Positions 50,746-59,834 of a stretch of 64,000 nt of DNA are shown here, one piece after another. Each line of letters starts with the position of its first letter. The stretch's first letter is position 1. The translations under genes and the position numbers were made by a program. The notes under the pieces were generated by a model, which was not told the origin of the DNA, did no database searches, and saw nothing but the letters and a program-made list of their open reading frames with translations. The DNA comes from Galbitalea sp036266835 (lineage in GTDB: Bacteria > Actinomycetota > Actinomycetes > Actinomycetales > Microbacteriaceae), in NCBI GenBank assembly GCA_036266835.1, contig DATAXD010000016.1, positions 1-64,000 on the forward strand. The letters are read 5' to 3'.

Positions 50746-51879
50746 TTAGCTAAGCCTGCGGCCGTCCGCCCAGACGTGCTCGACAGTCCACTTCGAGTCG
50801 AGTTGCACGGCGTCCGCGACGAAGCCCGACTTGAGTAGCCCGTGTCGGCGGTCCAGCCCCAGCACCCGCGCGGGCGTCCGAGTGAGCGCGGCAACGGCAT
50901 CCGCGGGGGCGAGCCCGACTCGCTCGATCGCCAACTTCAGCGCACGATCCTGAGTGAGCGTCGAACCCGCGAGGTTGTGTGTTCCGGCGATGTGCGCGAG
51001 CCCGCCGCGGACCTCGACCGACATCGACCCGAGCGGATAGTCGCCGTCTCCGACGCCTGCGGCGGCCATCGCATCCGTGACCAGGGCAACTCGCCCGGGA
51101 GCCGAGCGGAAGGTCAGGCTCGCGACATCCGGATGCACGTGAGCGCCGTCGAGGATAAGCTCCAGCGCCACGCGGTCATCCTCGAATGCGGCGACCACGG
51201 GTCCGGGGGCCCGATGACCGATGCCGGGCATCGCGTTGTACGCGTGCGTGAGCAGCCGCGCGCCGGAATCGAACGCGCGCCGCGTGAGATCGAAGTCCGC
51301 CTTGGTGTGGCCGACCGCCACGACGATCTCGTCCTCGACCAGGACGTCGATGAGTTCAAAGGCGTTCGGGAGCTCGGGCGCGATCGTGAGTTGCCGCAGC
51401 GTGCCGCGTGCGGCGTCGAGCAGCCGATCGAGCACGGCGGGCTGTGGCTCGACCAGGTACTCGGAGTTGTGGGCGCCGTGGTTCTCGGGCGACAGGAACG
51501 GTCCCTCGAGGTGCGATCCCAGGATGAGCGGGTCGGATGCCGCGAGGTCGGCCACCGCTGACAGCGTTGCTTCGAGGCGGTCCATGGGGTTGGCGACGAG
51601 GCTGATGACAGAGCGGGTCGTTCCGTGCGCGCGATGCGCGGCGGTCGCAGCCCGGATGGCGTCGGCGCCGTCCTCGTAGGAGAAGCCGCCACCGCCGTGG
51701 CCGTGCAGGTCGATGAAGCCGGGAGTGAGCCAGCGGCCGGCAACATCGACCGTCTCGTCCGCCTCGGGCGCGGCGTTGGTACCCGTCCGCGTGATGGTGT
51801 CGCCGTCGACGAGCATCCAGAAGTCATCGACCTGGCCATCTGCGTCGAGCTTTCGAGCATGCGAGAAAACAATGGTCAC
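50746..51879 (-). CDS. nagA: N-acetylglucosamine-6-phosphate deacetylase
   Basis: 377 residues of the amidohydrolase family. PGFIDLHGHGGGGFSYEDG supplies the HxH site, GSHLEGPFLSPENHGAH the Glu ligand, AVGHTKADFD and LTHAYNAM two His, and ALVTDAMAAAG the catalytic Asp. It converts GlcNAc-6-P to GlcN-6-P and acetate for recycling of cell-wall amino sugars. It starts 8 nt after purU ends, an odd pair with no metabolic link, probably one transcript. No nagB is nearby. Confidence 0.94.
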   Translation of the reverse strand: MTIVFSHARKLDADGQVDDFWMLVDGDTITRTGTNAAPEADETVDVAGRWLTPGFIDLHGHGGGGFSYEDGADAIRAATAAHRAHGTTRSVISLVANPMDRLEATLSAVADLAASDPLILGSHLEGPFLSPENHGAHNSEYLVEPQPAVLDRLLDAARGTLRQLTIAPELPNAFELIDVLVEDEIVVAVGHTKADFDLTRRAFDSGARLLTHAYNAMPGIGHRAPGPVVAAFEDDRVALELILDGAHVHPDVASLTFRSAPGRVALVTDAMAAAGVGDGDYPLGSMSVEVRGGLAHIAGTHNLAGSTLTQDRALKLAIERVGLAPADAVAALTRTPARVLGLDRRHGLLKSGFVADAVQLDSKWTVEHVWADGRRLS

Positions 51880-51886
51880 GTTCGGC

Positions 51887-52744
<858 letters not shown>

Positions 52745-52756
52745 CGCTCCAGCGTA
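52745..52756 (-). promoter_or_regulatory. Leaderless promoter of purU
   Basis: Minus-strand TACGCT (52756-52751) ends 6 nt before the GTG at 52744. Confidence 0.5.
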
Positions 52757-52791
52757 ATGGCGCGATAGCGTCTGACCCGGCGAGTAGACTT

Positions 52792-52872
52792 GCTGCGTCG
52801 CAACTGGCGCCAGAGGTGGAAAACCATCGGGGAGCGACTGACAGGGTAATTGGCCGTACGCCTGGGCCACCG
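52792..52872 (+). ncRNA. ZTP riboswitch (pfl motif) upstream of glyA
   Basis: GTCGCAACTGGCG, GGTGGAAAACCATCGGGGAGCG and a distal GGCCGTACGCCTGGGCC reproduce the ZTP aptamer in the same order as the copy before purH. The distance to the ribosome-binding site is about 60 nt. The aptamer is preceded by a possible -10 TAGACT (52785-52790), so the RNA may begin almost at the aptamer. Confidence 0.88.
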
Positions 52873-52943
52873 TAGCAACTAGCAGTGCAAACACTAGATT
52901 TGTTTCGCCATGTCAGGTTTCTCGTAAACCAAAAGGAGCGCCA

Positions 52944-54227
52944 GTGAACTCGTTCAATTCACCCCTCGCCGAGGTCGATCCGGAGATCGCCGCCGTTCTG
53001 GCGAGCGAGCTGGGCCGCCAGCGCGGAACCCTCGAGATGATCGCCAGCGAAAACTTCGTGCCGCGGGCCGTGCTCGAATCGCAGGGTTCGGTCCTGACCA
53101 ACAAGTACGCCGAGGGATACCCGGGGCGTCGCTACTACGGTGGCTGTGAGTTCGTCGACGTTGCCGAGAATCTGGCGATCGAGCGGGCGAAGAGCCTGTT
53201 CGGCGCGGCCTACGCCAATGTGCAGTCGCATTCGGGCGCATCCGCGAATGCCGCCGTGCTGGGTGCGATCGCGAACCCCGGGGACCGGATTCTCGGCCTC
53301 GAGCTCGCTCACGGCGGCCACTTGACGCATGGCATGCGGCTCAACTTCTCGGGCAAGCTTTACGAGGCGCACGCGTACGGGGTCGACCCGAAGACCTTCC
53401 GCATCGACATGGACCAGGTTCGCGACAAGGCGCTCGAGGTCAAGCCTCAGGTGCTCATTGCCGGCTGGTCGGCGTACCCGCGCCAGCTAGATTTCGAGGC
53501 GTTCCGCACGATCGCGGATGAGGTTGGCGCGCTGCTCTGGGTCGACATGGCCCACTTCGCCGGTCTCGTTGCGGCAGGGCTGCATCCGTCCCCCGTGCCG
53601 CACGCCCACGTCACCTCGTCGACCGTGCACAAGACGATCGGCGGACCGCGGTCCGGCTTCATCCTCACCAACGATCTCGAGCTGCAGAAGAAGATCAACT
53701 CGAACGTGTTCCCGGGGCAGCAGGGTGGCCCGCTGATGCACGTCATCGCGGCGAAGGCGACGGCGTTCAAGCTGGCAGCCGAGCCGGAATTCAAGGACCG
53801 TCAGGAGCGCACGCTGCGCGGCGCGAAGATCCTGGCGGACCGGCTGACCCAGGAGGACACCAAGGCTGCTGGCGTCGACGTGTTGACGGGCGGCACGGAT
53901 GTTCACCTCGTGCTCGTGGACCTGCGCGAATCCGAGATCCACGGGCAGAACGCGGAAGACATCCTGCATTCCGCGGGAATCACGGTCAACCGCAACGCGG
54001 TGCCGTTCGATCCGCGCCCGCCGATGACGCCATCCGGAGTGCGGATCGGAACGCCCGCGCTGGCAACGCGCGGATTCGACGACGCCGAGTTCACCGAGGT
54101 TGCGGACATTATCGCCACCGCCCTGAAGCCCGAGCCGGACGTGCTCGCCCTGAAGGCGCGCGTGGGCAAGCTCACCGAGGCGTTCCCGCTCTACGACGGC
54201 CTCACGTCCCCCGGTACCTGGAACTAA
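52944..54227 (+). CDS. glyA: Serine hydroxymethyltransferase
   Basis: 427 residues, fold-type I PLP enzyme. LEMIASENFVPRAVLESQGSVLTNKYAEGYPGRRYYGGCEFVD is the family block, HSGASANAAVL and DMAHFAGLVAAG follow, and the PLP lysine is K230 in TSSTVHKTIGGPRSG. It makes glycine and 5,10-methylene-tetrahydrofolate from serine. FolD, encoded next, converts the folate product. The GTG start has AAGGAG 5 nt upstream. A ZTP riboswitch controls the gene. Confidence 0.97.
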   Translation: MNSFNSPLAEVDPEIAAVLASELGRQRGTLEMIASENFVPRAVLESQGSVLTNKYAEGYPGRRYYGGCEFVDVAENLAIERAKSLFGAAYANVQSHSGASANAAVLGAIANPGDRILGLELAHGGHLTHGMRLNFSGKLYEAHAYGVDPKTFRIDMDQVRDKALEVKPQVLIAGWSAYPRQLDFEAFRTIADEVGALLWVDMAHFAGLVAAGLHPSPVPHAHVTSSTVHKTIGGPRSGFILTNDLELQKKINSNVFPGQQGGPLMHVIAAKATAFKLAAEPEFKDRQERTLRGAKILADRLTQEDTKAAGVDVLTGGTDVHLVLVDLRESEIHGQNAEDILHSAGITVNRNAVPFDPRPPMTPSGVRIGTPALATRGFDDAEFTEVADIIATALKPEPDVLALKARVGKLTEAFPLYDGLTSPGTWN

Positions 54228-54239
54228 CCATTCACCTTC

Positions 54240-54300
54240 CGTGAGGGGCGGCAAAAGGCTCCAAACCTGCGGTTTTTAGAGCCTTTTGCCGCCCCTCACG
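54240..54300. terminator. 22-bp perfect hairpin between glyA and folD
   Basis: CGTGAGGGGCGGCAAAAGGC... pairs perfectly with ...GCCTTTTGCCGCCCCTCACG, 22 bp around a 17-nt loop. The word GAGGGGCGGCAAAAGGCTCC recurs in the folD downstream hairpin. It is a strong terminator candidate, bidirectional by symmetry. Confidence 0.75.
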
Positions 54301-54319
54301 AAGAATTCTGGAGGTCTCG

Positions 54320-55201
54320 ATGACAGCAGTGAGACTCGACGGCATCGCTACCGCGGCCGTCATCAAGGATGAGCTTCGCGAGCGAATCGTCGCGCTCAAG
54401 GCGACGGGCCTGAACCCGGGCCTCGCGACCCTGCTCGTCGGCGACGACCCAGGCTCGCTCAGCTACATCGCAGGCAAGCACCGCGACTCGCTCGAGGTGG
54501 GCATGGAGTCCGTGCGCGTCGACCTGCCCGCAACTGCGAGCGAAGCGGATGTTCGCTCCGCGATCGCCGACCTGAACGCCGACCCGCGAGTCACCGGCTT
54601 CATCGTGCAGCTGCCGTTACCGGATGGAGTCGACGAGCGCGCGATGCTCGAGCTGGTCGACCCGGCCAAGGATGCGGATGGCCTGCATCCGACCAACCTT
54701 GGGCGGCTGGTTCTCGGCGTCGACGGCATCCTGACCTCGCCGCTGCCCTGTACGCCTGCCGGTGTCGTCGAGCTCGCTGAGCGCTACGGCGTCGAGTTCC
54801 CTGGTCGCCACGTCGTCGTCATCGGCCGCGGTCTTACCGTTGGCCGGCCCCTCGGTCTGCTGCTCACCCGCAAAGGCATCGATGCCACGGTCACTCTCAC
54901 GCACTCGCGGACCGACGACCTCGCCGCCGAGGTGCGGCGGGCCGACATTGTCGTCGCCGCCGTGGGAGTCCCGCATCTGGTGAAGCCCGACTGGGTGAAG
55001 CCCGGCGCCGCTGTTCTCGACGTCGGCGTAACGCGGGTCGGCTCGACCGCGAGTGGCAGGGCCAAGCTCGCGGGCGACGTCGATCCCGCAGTCGCGGAAG
55101 TCGCCGGTTATCTCTCGCCCAACCCAGGTGGCGTAGGCCCGATGACTCGCGCGATGCTCTTGCAGAACGTCGTCCTCGCCGCCGAACGCTCCCTTCACTG
55201 A
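54320..55201 (+). CDS. folD: Bifunctional methylene-THF dehydrogenase/methenyl-THF cyclohydrolase
   Basis: 293 residues. LATLLVGDDPGSLSYIAGKHRDSLEVGM carries the catalytic YxxxK (Tyr, Lys). VQLPLPDGVDERAML and DADGLHPTNLGRL follow, and VVVIGRGLTVGRPLGLLLTRKGIDATVTLTHSRT binds NADP. The loop is IGRGLTVG, where most have IGRSxxVG. It turns methylene-THF into 10-formyl-THF for purine synthesis. CTGGAGGTCTCG precedes the ATG. Its stop codon is inside the left arm of the next hairpin. Confidence 0.95.
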   Translation: MTAVRLDGIATAAVIKDELRERIVALKATGLNPGLATLLVGDDPGSLSYIAGKHRDSLEVGMESVRVDLPATASEADVRSAIADLNADPRVTGFIVQLPLPDGVDERAMLELVDPAKDADGLHPTNLGRLVLGVDGILTSPLPCTPAGVVELAERYGVEFPGRHVVVIGRGLTVGRPLGLLLTRKGIDATVTLTHSRTDDLAAEVRRADIVVAAVGVPHLVKPDWVKPGAAVLDVGVTRVGSTASGRAKLAGDVDPAVAEVAGYLSPNPGGVGPMTRAMLLQNVVLAAERSLH

Positions 55202-55256
55202 GGGGCGGCAAAAGGCTCCAAAAACCGGAGGTTTAGGACCTTTTGCCGCCCCTCAG
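55198..55256. terminator. 18-bp perfect hairpin after folD
   Basis: CTGAGGGGCGGCAAAAGG (55198-55215) and CCTTTTGCCGCCCCTCAG (55239-55256) pair perfectly around a 23-nt loop with GGCTCCAAAA. It shares its arm sequence with the glyA-folD hairpin. Confidence 0.75.
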
Positions 55257-55297
55257 GGAAGTAACGGGTACCTATGTCGCGCGACCGGCCGCGCGAA

Positions 55298-55309
55298 TAG
55301 TGTTTCGTC
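55298..55309 (+). promoter_or_regulatory. Leaderless promoter of glutamate decarboxylase gene
   Basis: TAGTGT at 55298-55303 ends 6 nt before the ATG at 55310. No Shine-Dalgarno is present. Confidence 0.5.
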
Positions 55310-56710
55310 ATGGCATCGACACACGGTAAGTCCAAGCACGAAACCGCAGAACCCATCGACCTCAATCCGCTGTTTTCGCGACCGGGCGAGGCATCCGAAC
55401 TCCCGCGCTTCGTGATGCCCCAGCGCCCGACCGCGCCCGAGACCGCGTATCAAATCGTGCACGACGAATCGATGCTCGACGGTAACGCGCGCCTCAATCT
55501 CGCGACCTTCGTCGGCACTTGGATGGACGACCAGTCGGTGCGGATCTACGCCGAAGCCGCCGACAAGAACATGATCGACAAGGACGAGTATCCGCAGACG
55601 GCCGCGATCGAAACGCGCTGCTGGCGGATGCTCGCGCACCTGTGGGGTTCGCCCGACTCCGAGAAGAGCATCGGCACATCCACGATCGGTTCATCCGAGG
55701 CCTGCATGCTCGGCGGGATGGCGCTCAAGCGCCGCTGGCAGCACGCGCGCAAAGCCGCGGGCAAGGATGCGTCGAAGCCGAACCTGGTCATGAGTTCGGC
55801 CGTGCAGGTCTGCTGGGAGAAGTTCTGCAACTATTTCGAAGTCGAGGCGCGCTACGTGCCGGTGTCTGACGAGCATCCGGCTTTGGACGGCTCACAGCTC
55901 GAGAAGTACATCGATGAGAACACCATCGGCGTCGTCGCAATCATGGGCGTCACCTACACCGGCGTCTATGAGCCGGTCGAGGAGATCGCCGCCGCCCTCG
56001 ACGCGCTGCAGGCGAAGACCGGGCTCGATATTCCGATCCACGTGGATGGCGCATCCGGTGCGATGATCGCGCCGTTCCTGCAGCCCGACCTGGTCTGGGA
56101 TTTCCGTCTACCGCGCGTGCATTCGATCAATACCTCCGGCCACAAGTACGGGCTCGTCTATCCGGGTCTCGGCTGGGTCGTCTGGCGCACCGAGGACTTG
56201 CTGCCGGAAGACCTCATCTTCCGCGTCAGCTACCTCGGCGGTGACATGCCCACGTTCGCGCTCAATTTCTCGCGGCCGGGAGCCCAGGTTCTGCTGCAGT
56301 ATTACCTGTTTCTGCGGCTCGGCTTCGAGGGATACCGGTCGGTGCAGGGCTCGTCGCGCGACGTCGCGAAATACCTCTCGGCCGGCATCGGCGAGATGGA
56401 TCCGTTCGAGCTGTGCAGCGATGGATCGGACATCCCGGTATTCGCCTGGAAGCTCAAGGACACGCACACGGGACACTGGACGCTCTACGACCTGTCCGAT
56501 CGCCTACGGATGCGTGGCTGGCTCGTGCCCGCGTACCCGATGCCGGATGACCTGGCCGCCGTTACCGTGCAGCGCATTGTCGTGCGGAACGGCCTCAGCC
56601 GGGACCTCGCCGGAAGCCTGCTCGAAGACATCCGCAACGAGGTCGCCTACCTCGATGCCCTCAAGGCTCCGCTCCCCACCGAGCACCGCAAGCAGCCTCA
56701 CCACCACTAA
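55310..56710 (+). CDS. gadB: Glutamate decarboxylase
   Basis: 466 residues of the PLP group II GadB family. LPRFVMPQRPTAPETAYQIVHDE and NLATFVGTWMDDQ are GAD-specific. GTSTIGSSEACMLGGMALKRRW binds the PLP phosphate; IHVDGASGAMIAPFLQPDLVWDFRLPRVHSINTSGHKYGLVYPG carries PLP lysine K279. It decarboxylates glutamate to GABA and consumes a proton, usually for acid tolerance. No GABA antiporter gene is adjacent. The C-terminus ends in a His run (QPHHH) where E. coli GadB has its pH-sensing tail. Confidence 0.95.
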   Translation: MASTHGKSKHETAEPIDLNPLFSRPGEASELPRFVMPQRPTAPETAYQIVHDESMLDGNARLNLATFVGTWMDDQSVRIYAEAADKNMIDKDEYPQTAAIETRCWRMLAHLWGSPDSEKSIGTSTIGSSEACMLGGMALKRRWQHARKAAGKDASKPNLVMSSAVQVCWEKFCNYFEVEARYVPVSDEHPALDGSQLEKYIDENTIGVVAIMGVTYTGVYEPVEEIAAALDALQAKTGLDIPIHVDGASGAMIAPFLQPDLVWDFRLPRVHSINTSGHKYGLVYPGLGWVVWRTEDLLPEDLIFRVSYLGGDMPTFALNFSRPGAQVLLQYYLFLRLGFEGYRSVQGSSRDVAKYLSAGIGEMDPFELCSDGSDIPVFAWKLKDTHTGHWTLYDLSDRLRMRGWLVPAYPMPDDLAAVTVQRIVVRNGLSRDLAGSLLEDIRNEVAYLDALKAPLPTEHRKQPHHH

Positions 56711-56745
56711 CCCACCCACGTGAGGGATTGGAGTGGGCGGATGGG

Positions 56746-56757
56746 TAGGGTGGATGG
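56746..56757 (+). promoter_or_regulatory. Leaderless promoter of epimerase gene
   Basis: TAGGGT at 56746-56751 ends 6 nt before the ATG at 56758. Confidence 0.55.
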
Positions 56758-57687
56758 ATGCGCGCGCCTACAGGTGAACAGTTTCGTTTGACCCGTGAGA
56801 CGCCGCTCGGCGCGGCCGAGGCGACGATCACCGAAGTCGCGGCGTCCATCCGCGAATTCCGGATCGGCGGAGTCGAGCTCACCGAGGCGTATGGCGAATT
56901 CTCGACGCCTCCGTTTGCGTGCGGCATCGTGCTCGTGCCCTGGCCGAACCGGGTCGAGGACGGGGTATGGACACTGGATGGCGTCGCGCAACAGCTCGAC
57001 ATCACCGAGCCCGCGCTCCATAACGCGATCCACGGCTTGCTGCGTAACGCTCAGTATCGCGTCGTTGACCGAACCGACGACTCTGTCACGCTGGGGGCGA
57101 CGATCTTCCCCCAGCACGGCTATCCGTTCCTGCTCGAGACTTCCGTACGCCACGCGCTCGTGGACGATGGAATGACCGTGACCCATCGCATCACGAACGA
57201 CACCGACCTGCCCGCACCCGTCGCGATCGGAGCGCATCCGTTCTTCTCGATCGGCGATGTGCCGACGGATGACCTGACCCTGACAGTGCATGCGGGCACG
57301 AGATTCCCGGTGGATGCGCGCCTCAATCCGTCCGCCGAGATCCCCGTCGATGGCGACTACGACCTCCGCGGCGGCCGCACAGTCAGCGAACTGTCGCTCG
57401 ATGACGCGTTCGGTGACGTGAAACCGGATGGTCAGGTTACGGCGACGCTCACGGCGCCGGATGGCCGCACGGTCTCGCTGTGGCAGGACGAGAGTTTCCC
57501 GTATGTCCAGGTGTTTACGACCCGGGAGTTCCCGCGCGGCACGACGAAGGCAACCGCAATCGCCCTCGAACCAATGACGGCACCGGCAAACGCGTTCAAC
57601 TCGGGGCAGTCGTTGCGCTGGCTGGAACCGGGCGAGACCTGGGAGGCGTCCTGGGGCATCCGTTACACCGTGCCGGTGGTCGAGTAG
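56758..57687 (+). CDS. Aldose 1-epimerase family protein
   Basis: 309 residues of the galactose-mutarotase superfamily. LVPWPNRVEDGVW carries the substrate Arg region, HNAIHGLLRNAQYRV the first catalytic His, PVAIGAHPFFSIGD the second, and ALEPMTAPANAFNSG the catalytic Glu. It interconverts sugar anomers; the closest branch is the actinobacterial YihR/YeaD-like group, so the sugar is uncertain. The last codons (VVE-stop) are formed by a REP-like palindrome. Confidence 0.88.
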   Translation: MRAPTGEQFRLTRETPLGAAEATITEVAASIREFRIGGVELTEAYGEFSTPPFACGIVLVPWPNRVEDGVWTLDGVAQQLDITEPALHNAIHGLLRNAQYRVVDRTDDSVTLGATIFPQHGYPFLLETSVRHALVDDGMTVTHRITNDTDLPAPVAIGAHPFFSIGDVPTDDLTLTVHAGTRFPVDARLNPSAEIPVDGDYDLRGGRTVSELSLDDAFGDVKPDGQVTATLTAPDGRTVSLWQDESFPYVQVFTTREFPRGTTKATAIALEPMTAPANAFNSGQSLRWLEPGETWEASWGIRYTVPVVE

Positions 57688-57714
57688 CACCGCTCAGCGG
57701 TGCTTATCGAGACC
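57678..57714. repeat. REP-like palindrome copy C
   Basis: GGTCGAGTAGCACCGCTCAG-CGGTGCTTATCGAGACCC keeps the GTCGAGTAGC...ATCGAGAC ends of copies A and B with a different inner stem (AGCACCGCT/AGCGGTGCT). It overlaps the epimerase stop. Confidence 0.65.
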
Positions 57715-57724
57715 CGGATCGACA

Positions 57725-58132
57725 ATGATCTCGACCGAACTCGCGAGAGCGCTTCACGACTCGGGGCTGGTCTGGCACCCCGCTGTCGGCGACGCCTTCC
57801 GCATCGATCGGATCGAGGTGGATGCGGATGTCTTCTACCTCAGCGACATGACCGTTGAGGCACACGACCTGCCAACGGGCACGCAGCTCGGTTTCAACGG
57901 CACGACCGAGTGGGCGCTCGATTCAGTCGCGATCGAGGACGCCCTTTGGCTTCCGAGCGAGAGCCAGCTGCGCGAACGGATTGGCGATTCGTTCGTGGCG
58001 CTCGATTATGACGGCACCGCTTTCCGGGTGCGCACTCGTCTAGCGGGCGAACCCCGGGAGTTCGCCGCGAGCATCGCGGAGGACGCTTACGCGAGAGCGC
58101 TGCTGGCCCACCTTGACCAAGCGCGCGATTGA
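57725..58132 (+). CDS. Conserved actinobacterial protein of unknown function
   Basis: 135 residues, soluble and acidic. It starts MISTELARALHDSGLVWHP, then DVFYLSDMTVEAHDL, TEWALDSVAIEDALWLPSESQLRERIG and a final helix EDAYARALLAHLDQA. Similar small proteins are often labelled pilus assembly CpaE in databases, but no CpaE ATPase motif is visible, so that name is not supported. It begins 37 nt after the epimerase gene and may be co-transcribed through the REP-like element. Confidence 0.65.
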   Translation: MISTELARALHDSGLVWHPAVGDAFRIDRIEVDADVFYLSDMTVEAHDLPTGTQLGFNGTTEWALDSVAIEDALWLPSESQLRERIGDSFVALDYDGTAFRVRTRLAGEPREFAASIAEDAYARALLAHLDQARD

Positions 58133-58203
58133 ACAGGACGAGGCGCGTTCAACAGGACGAATCATCCTGTTGAATAGGCCACTCGAGCGGATCGTCCTGT
58201 TGG
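58131..58203. terminator. Spacer with four CAACAGGACGA words
   Basis: Two direct copies (GAACAGGACG 58131-58140; TCAACAGGACGA 58149-58160) and two inverted copies (TCATCCTGTTGA 58162-58173; TCGTCCTGTTGG 58192-58203) lie between convergent genes. Copies two and three form a tight hairpin. Confidence 0.55.
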
Positions 58204-58211
58204 CGGCCGAG

Positions 58212-58916
58212 CTACCGAGGCCGTGAGCGTGAACGCACGAACGCGAACATTGCAAGCACGAGCGCGATGACCCCAAGCGCTAGACCACCGGTGCCGATGA
58301 TGAGAGCAGTGGATGCCGTCGAGGCGGCGTCATCCGTCGCCGCGATCGTCACACCGCTTTCGGTGTCGGTGGGTGGCGGGTCGTTGATGTAGAGGGTCGG
58401 GGCGGGGTGGTCTGGCTCATCGCCGTCGGCCGGCGTCGCCTCATCCCACTTCACTACGTCGCCGTTCGAGTACGTCTGGATCGTCGGGAACTCGACGCTG
58501 CCGGTGTCGGGTGTGAGATCGAGTGCGACCGGGAATTCCTGGAACTGTCCCGCCTTGATCTCCACGCCCGGATCAGCGGTGTAAATAATGTCTACGGGCG
58601 CTTCGGTGACTTCGACGCCATCGTTGCGAATCGGATGCGGCAGCTTCGCCTCGACAATCCGCGCCCTCCATCCCGGCACCGGTTGGTACTCGGCACCGGC
58701 GAACGGAGTCTTGCGGGGCAACTCGATTTCGACCTTGACCGTGCCCGCGTTTTCTTCTTCGTTCGGCACCCGGAACGTGACCTCGATGTCGTCGCCGGCG
58801 GCGGCCGTGTTCGGAGCGATCTTGACGTGCGCGCTCGCCGCGATGGGCGTGCCGAGAACGAGGATGAGGACGGCGGCGGACAACGCGAAGACTCGCGCAA
58901 TGGGTCGTGCGGTCAT
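58212..58916 (-). CDS. YcnI-family (DUF1775) exported copper-site protein
   Basis: 234 residues. The signal peptide ends IAASA, so the mature protein starts with H30-VKIAP, the His that forms the mononuclear Cu site in YcnI. EVTFRVPNEEENAGTVKVEIELP and GVEIKAGQFQEFPVALDLTPDTGSVEFPTIQTYSNGDVVKWDE are typical. A C-terminal helix (about 207-227) anchors it. YcnI homologues are usually linked to copper uptake genes (CopCD/PCuAC), but none is adjacent. TAGAAT 7 nt upstream sets the start. Confidence 0.88.
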   Translation of the reverse strand: MTARPIARVFALSAAVLILVLGTPIAASAHVKIAPNTAAAGDDIEVTFRVPNEEENAGTVKVEIELPRKTPFAGAEYQPVPGWRARIVEAKLPHPIRNDGVEVTEAPVDIIYTADPGVEIKAGQFQEFPVALDLTPDTGSVEFPTIQTYSNGDVVKWDEATPADGDEPDHPAPTLYINDPPPTDTESGVTIAATDDAASTASTALIIGTGGLALGVIALVLAMFAFVRSRSRPR

Positions 58917-58929
58917 GCTCGCGATTCTA
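58917..58929 (-). promoter_or_regulatory. Leaderless promoter of ycnI-like gene
   Basis: Minus-strand TAGAAT (58929-58924) ends 7 nt before the ATG at 58916. Confidence 0.55.
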
Positions 58930-59068
58930 GGGGGCGAGTCCGAGCGTCCTCCGTGATCGCGAATCCAAAGTCACTCAGCTGGCCGACCGCCGCATCGCCG
59001 CGTTCGCGACCAATCGGGTGACCGGTTGGCGCCGAATGACCTCACGAATTGATCCCTCGGAGCGCACA

Positions 59069-59374
59069 GTGAATTCGATCCTGCGAACGCCGTTCGCCTC
59101 CCTCGAGGTGGTCAGGCTCGGCCGAACCGAATGGCGGATCTCGGATACATCGGAGCCCGAGCGCCTCCTCGGCTACATCGAGCGGCAGCGACCGCGCAGA
59201 TTCGAGGTGCTCTGGATGACCGATCCGATGCGTTGGGGCTACGCGGAATCATTCGGTGAGGCGCTGGTCGCCTTCGGAGACAGCGCCCGGTTCACCGGCG
59301 AGACATTTCTTGAGCGCGCAGTACCGGTTGCGCGCAGAAACGCGGGTGGGCGGCGCGGCATACTGTCCACATGA
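59069..59374 (+). CDS. Small conserved protein of unknown function
   Basis: 101 residues from a GTG at 59069. It reads VNSILRTPFASLEVVRLGRTEW, then EPERLLGYIERQRPRRFEVLWMTDPMRWGYAESFGEALVAFGD. No family is recognised; it looks like a compact alpha/beta domain. GGAG ends 6 nt before this GTG. An upstream in-frame GTG (59018) and ATG (59036) have no such site, so they are less likely. Its stop overlaps the next GNAT gene by 4 bp. Confidence 0.58.
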   Translation: MNSILRTPFASLEVVRLGRTEWRISDTSEPERLLGYIERQRPRRFEVLWMTDPMRWGYAESFGEALVAFGDSARFTGETFLERAVPVARRNAGGRRGILST

Positions 59375-59820
59375 CGCGCAAGGAGGGTGTTCGGCCCGCT
59401 AATAGTGCCGAACTTCCGCGATTGCGTGACGTCATTAATGCCGCTTACGGCCGCTATCTCGGCCGGATGGAGCGACCGCCCGCCCCGATGTCGCACGACC
59501 TCGCTCCGGATATCGACCAGGGCCGGGTCTGGGTCATTGGCGAGCCGGCCGCTGGGCTCATCACGCTGATCTCGGACGGCGACTGCATTCTGATCGAGAA
59601 CGTGGCCGTTCATCCGGAGGCCCAGGGTCTAGGCATCGGGCGCATCCTGATGGCGTTCGCCGATGACCGTGCGCGGGAGCTGGGGATCTCGACGCTTCGG
59701 CTGTACACGAACGAGGCAATGGTCGAAAATCTCGAAATCTACGCACACTTCGGATATCGGGAGGTCGACCGCCGAACCGAGGACGGATTCCGTCGGGTCT
59801 TCCTGGAGAAGACGCTGTAA
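59371..59820 (+). CDS. GNAT-family N-acetyltransferase
   Basis: 149 residues. IENVAVHPEAQGLGIGRILMAFADDRA carries the QGLGIG acetyl-CoA loop, LRLYTNEAMVENLEIYAHFGYREVDRR the C-terminal helix and strand. The pattern (NEAM.EN...Y...GY.E) is common in actinobacterial GNATs of unknown substrate. ATGA overlap with the small unknown gene before it. Confidence 0.87.
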   Translation: MTRKEGVRPANSAELPRLRDVINAAYGRYLGRMERPPAPMSHDLAPDIDQGRVWVIGEPAAGLITLISDGDCILIENVAVHPEAQGLGIGRILMAFADDRARELGISTLRLYTNEAMVENLEIYAHFGYREVDRRTEDGFRRVFLEKTL

Positions 59821-59834
59821 CCAGGCAGGCCACG

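Noticed and set aside
57725..58132. CpaE pilus-assembly protein
   Set aside because: The common database label for this small protein is not supported: no Walker motifs or receiver domain, and no other pilus genes nearby.
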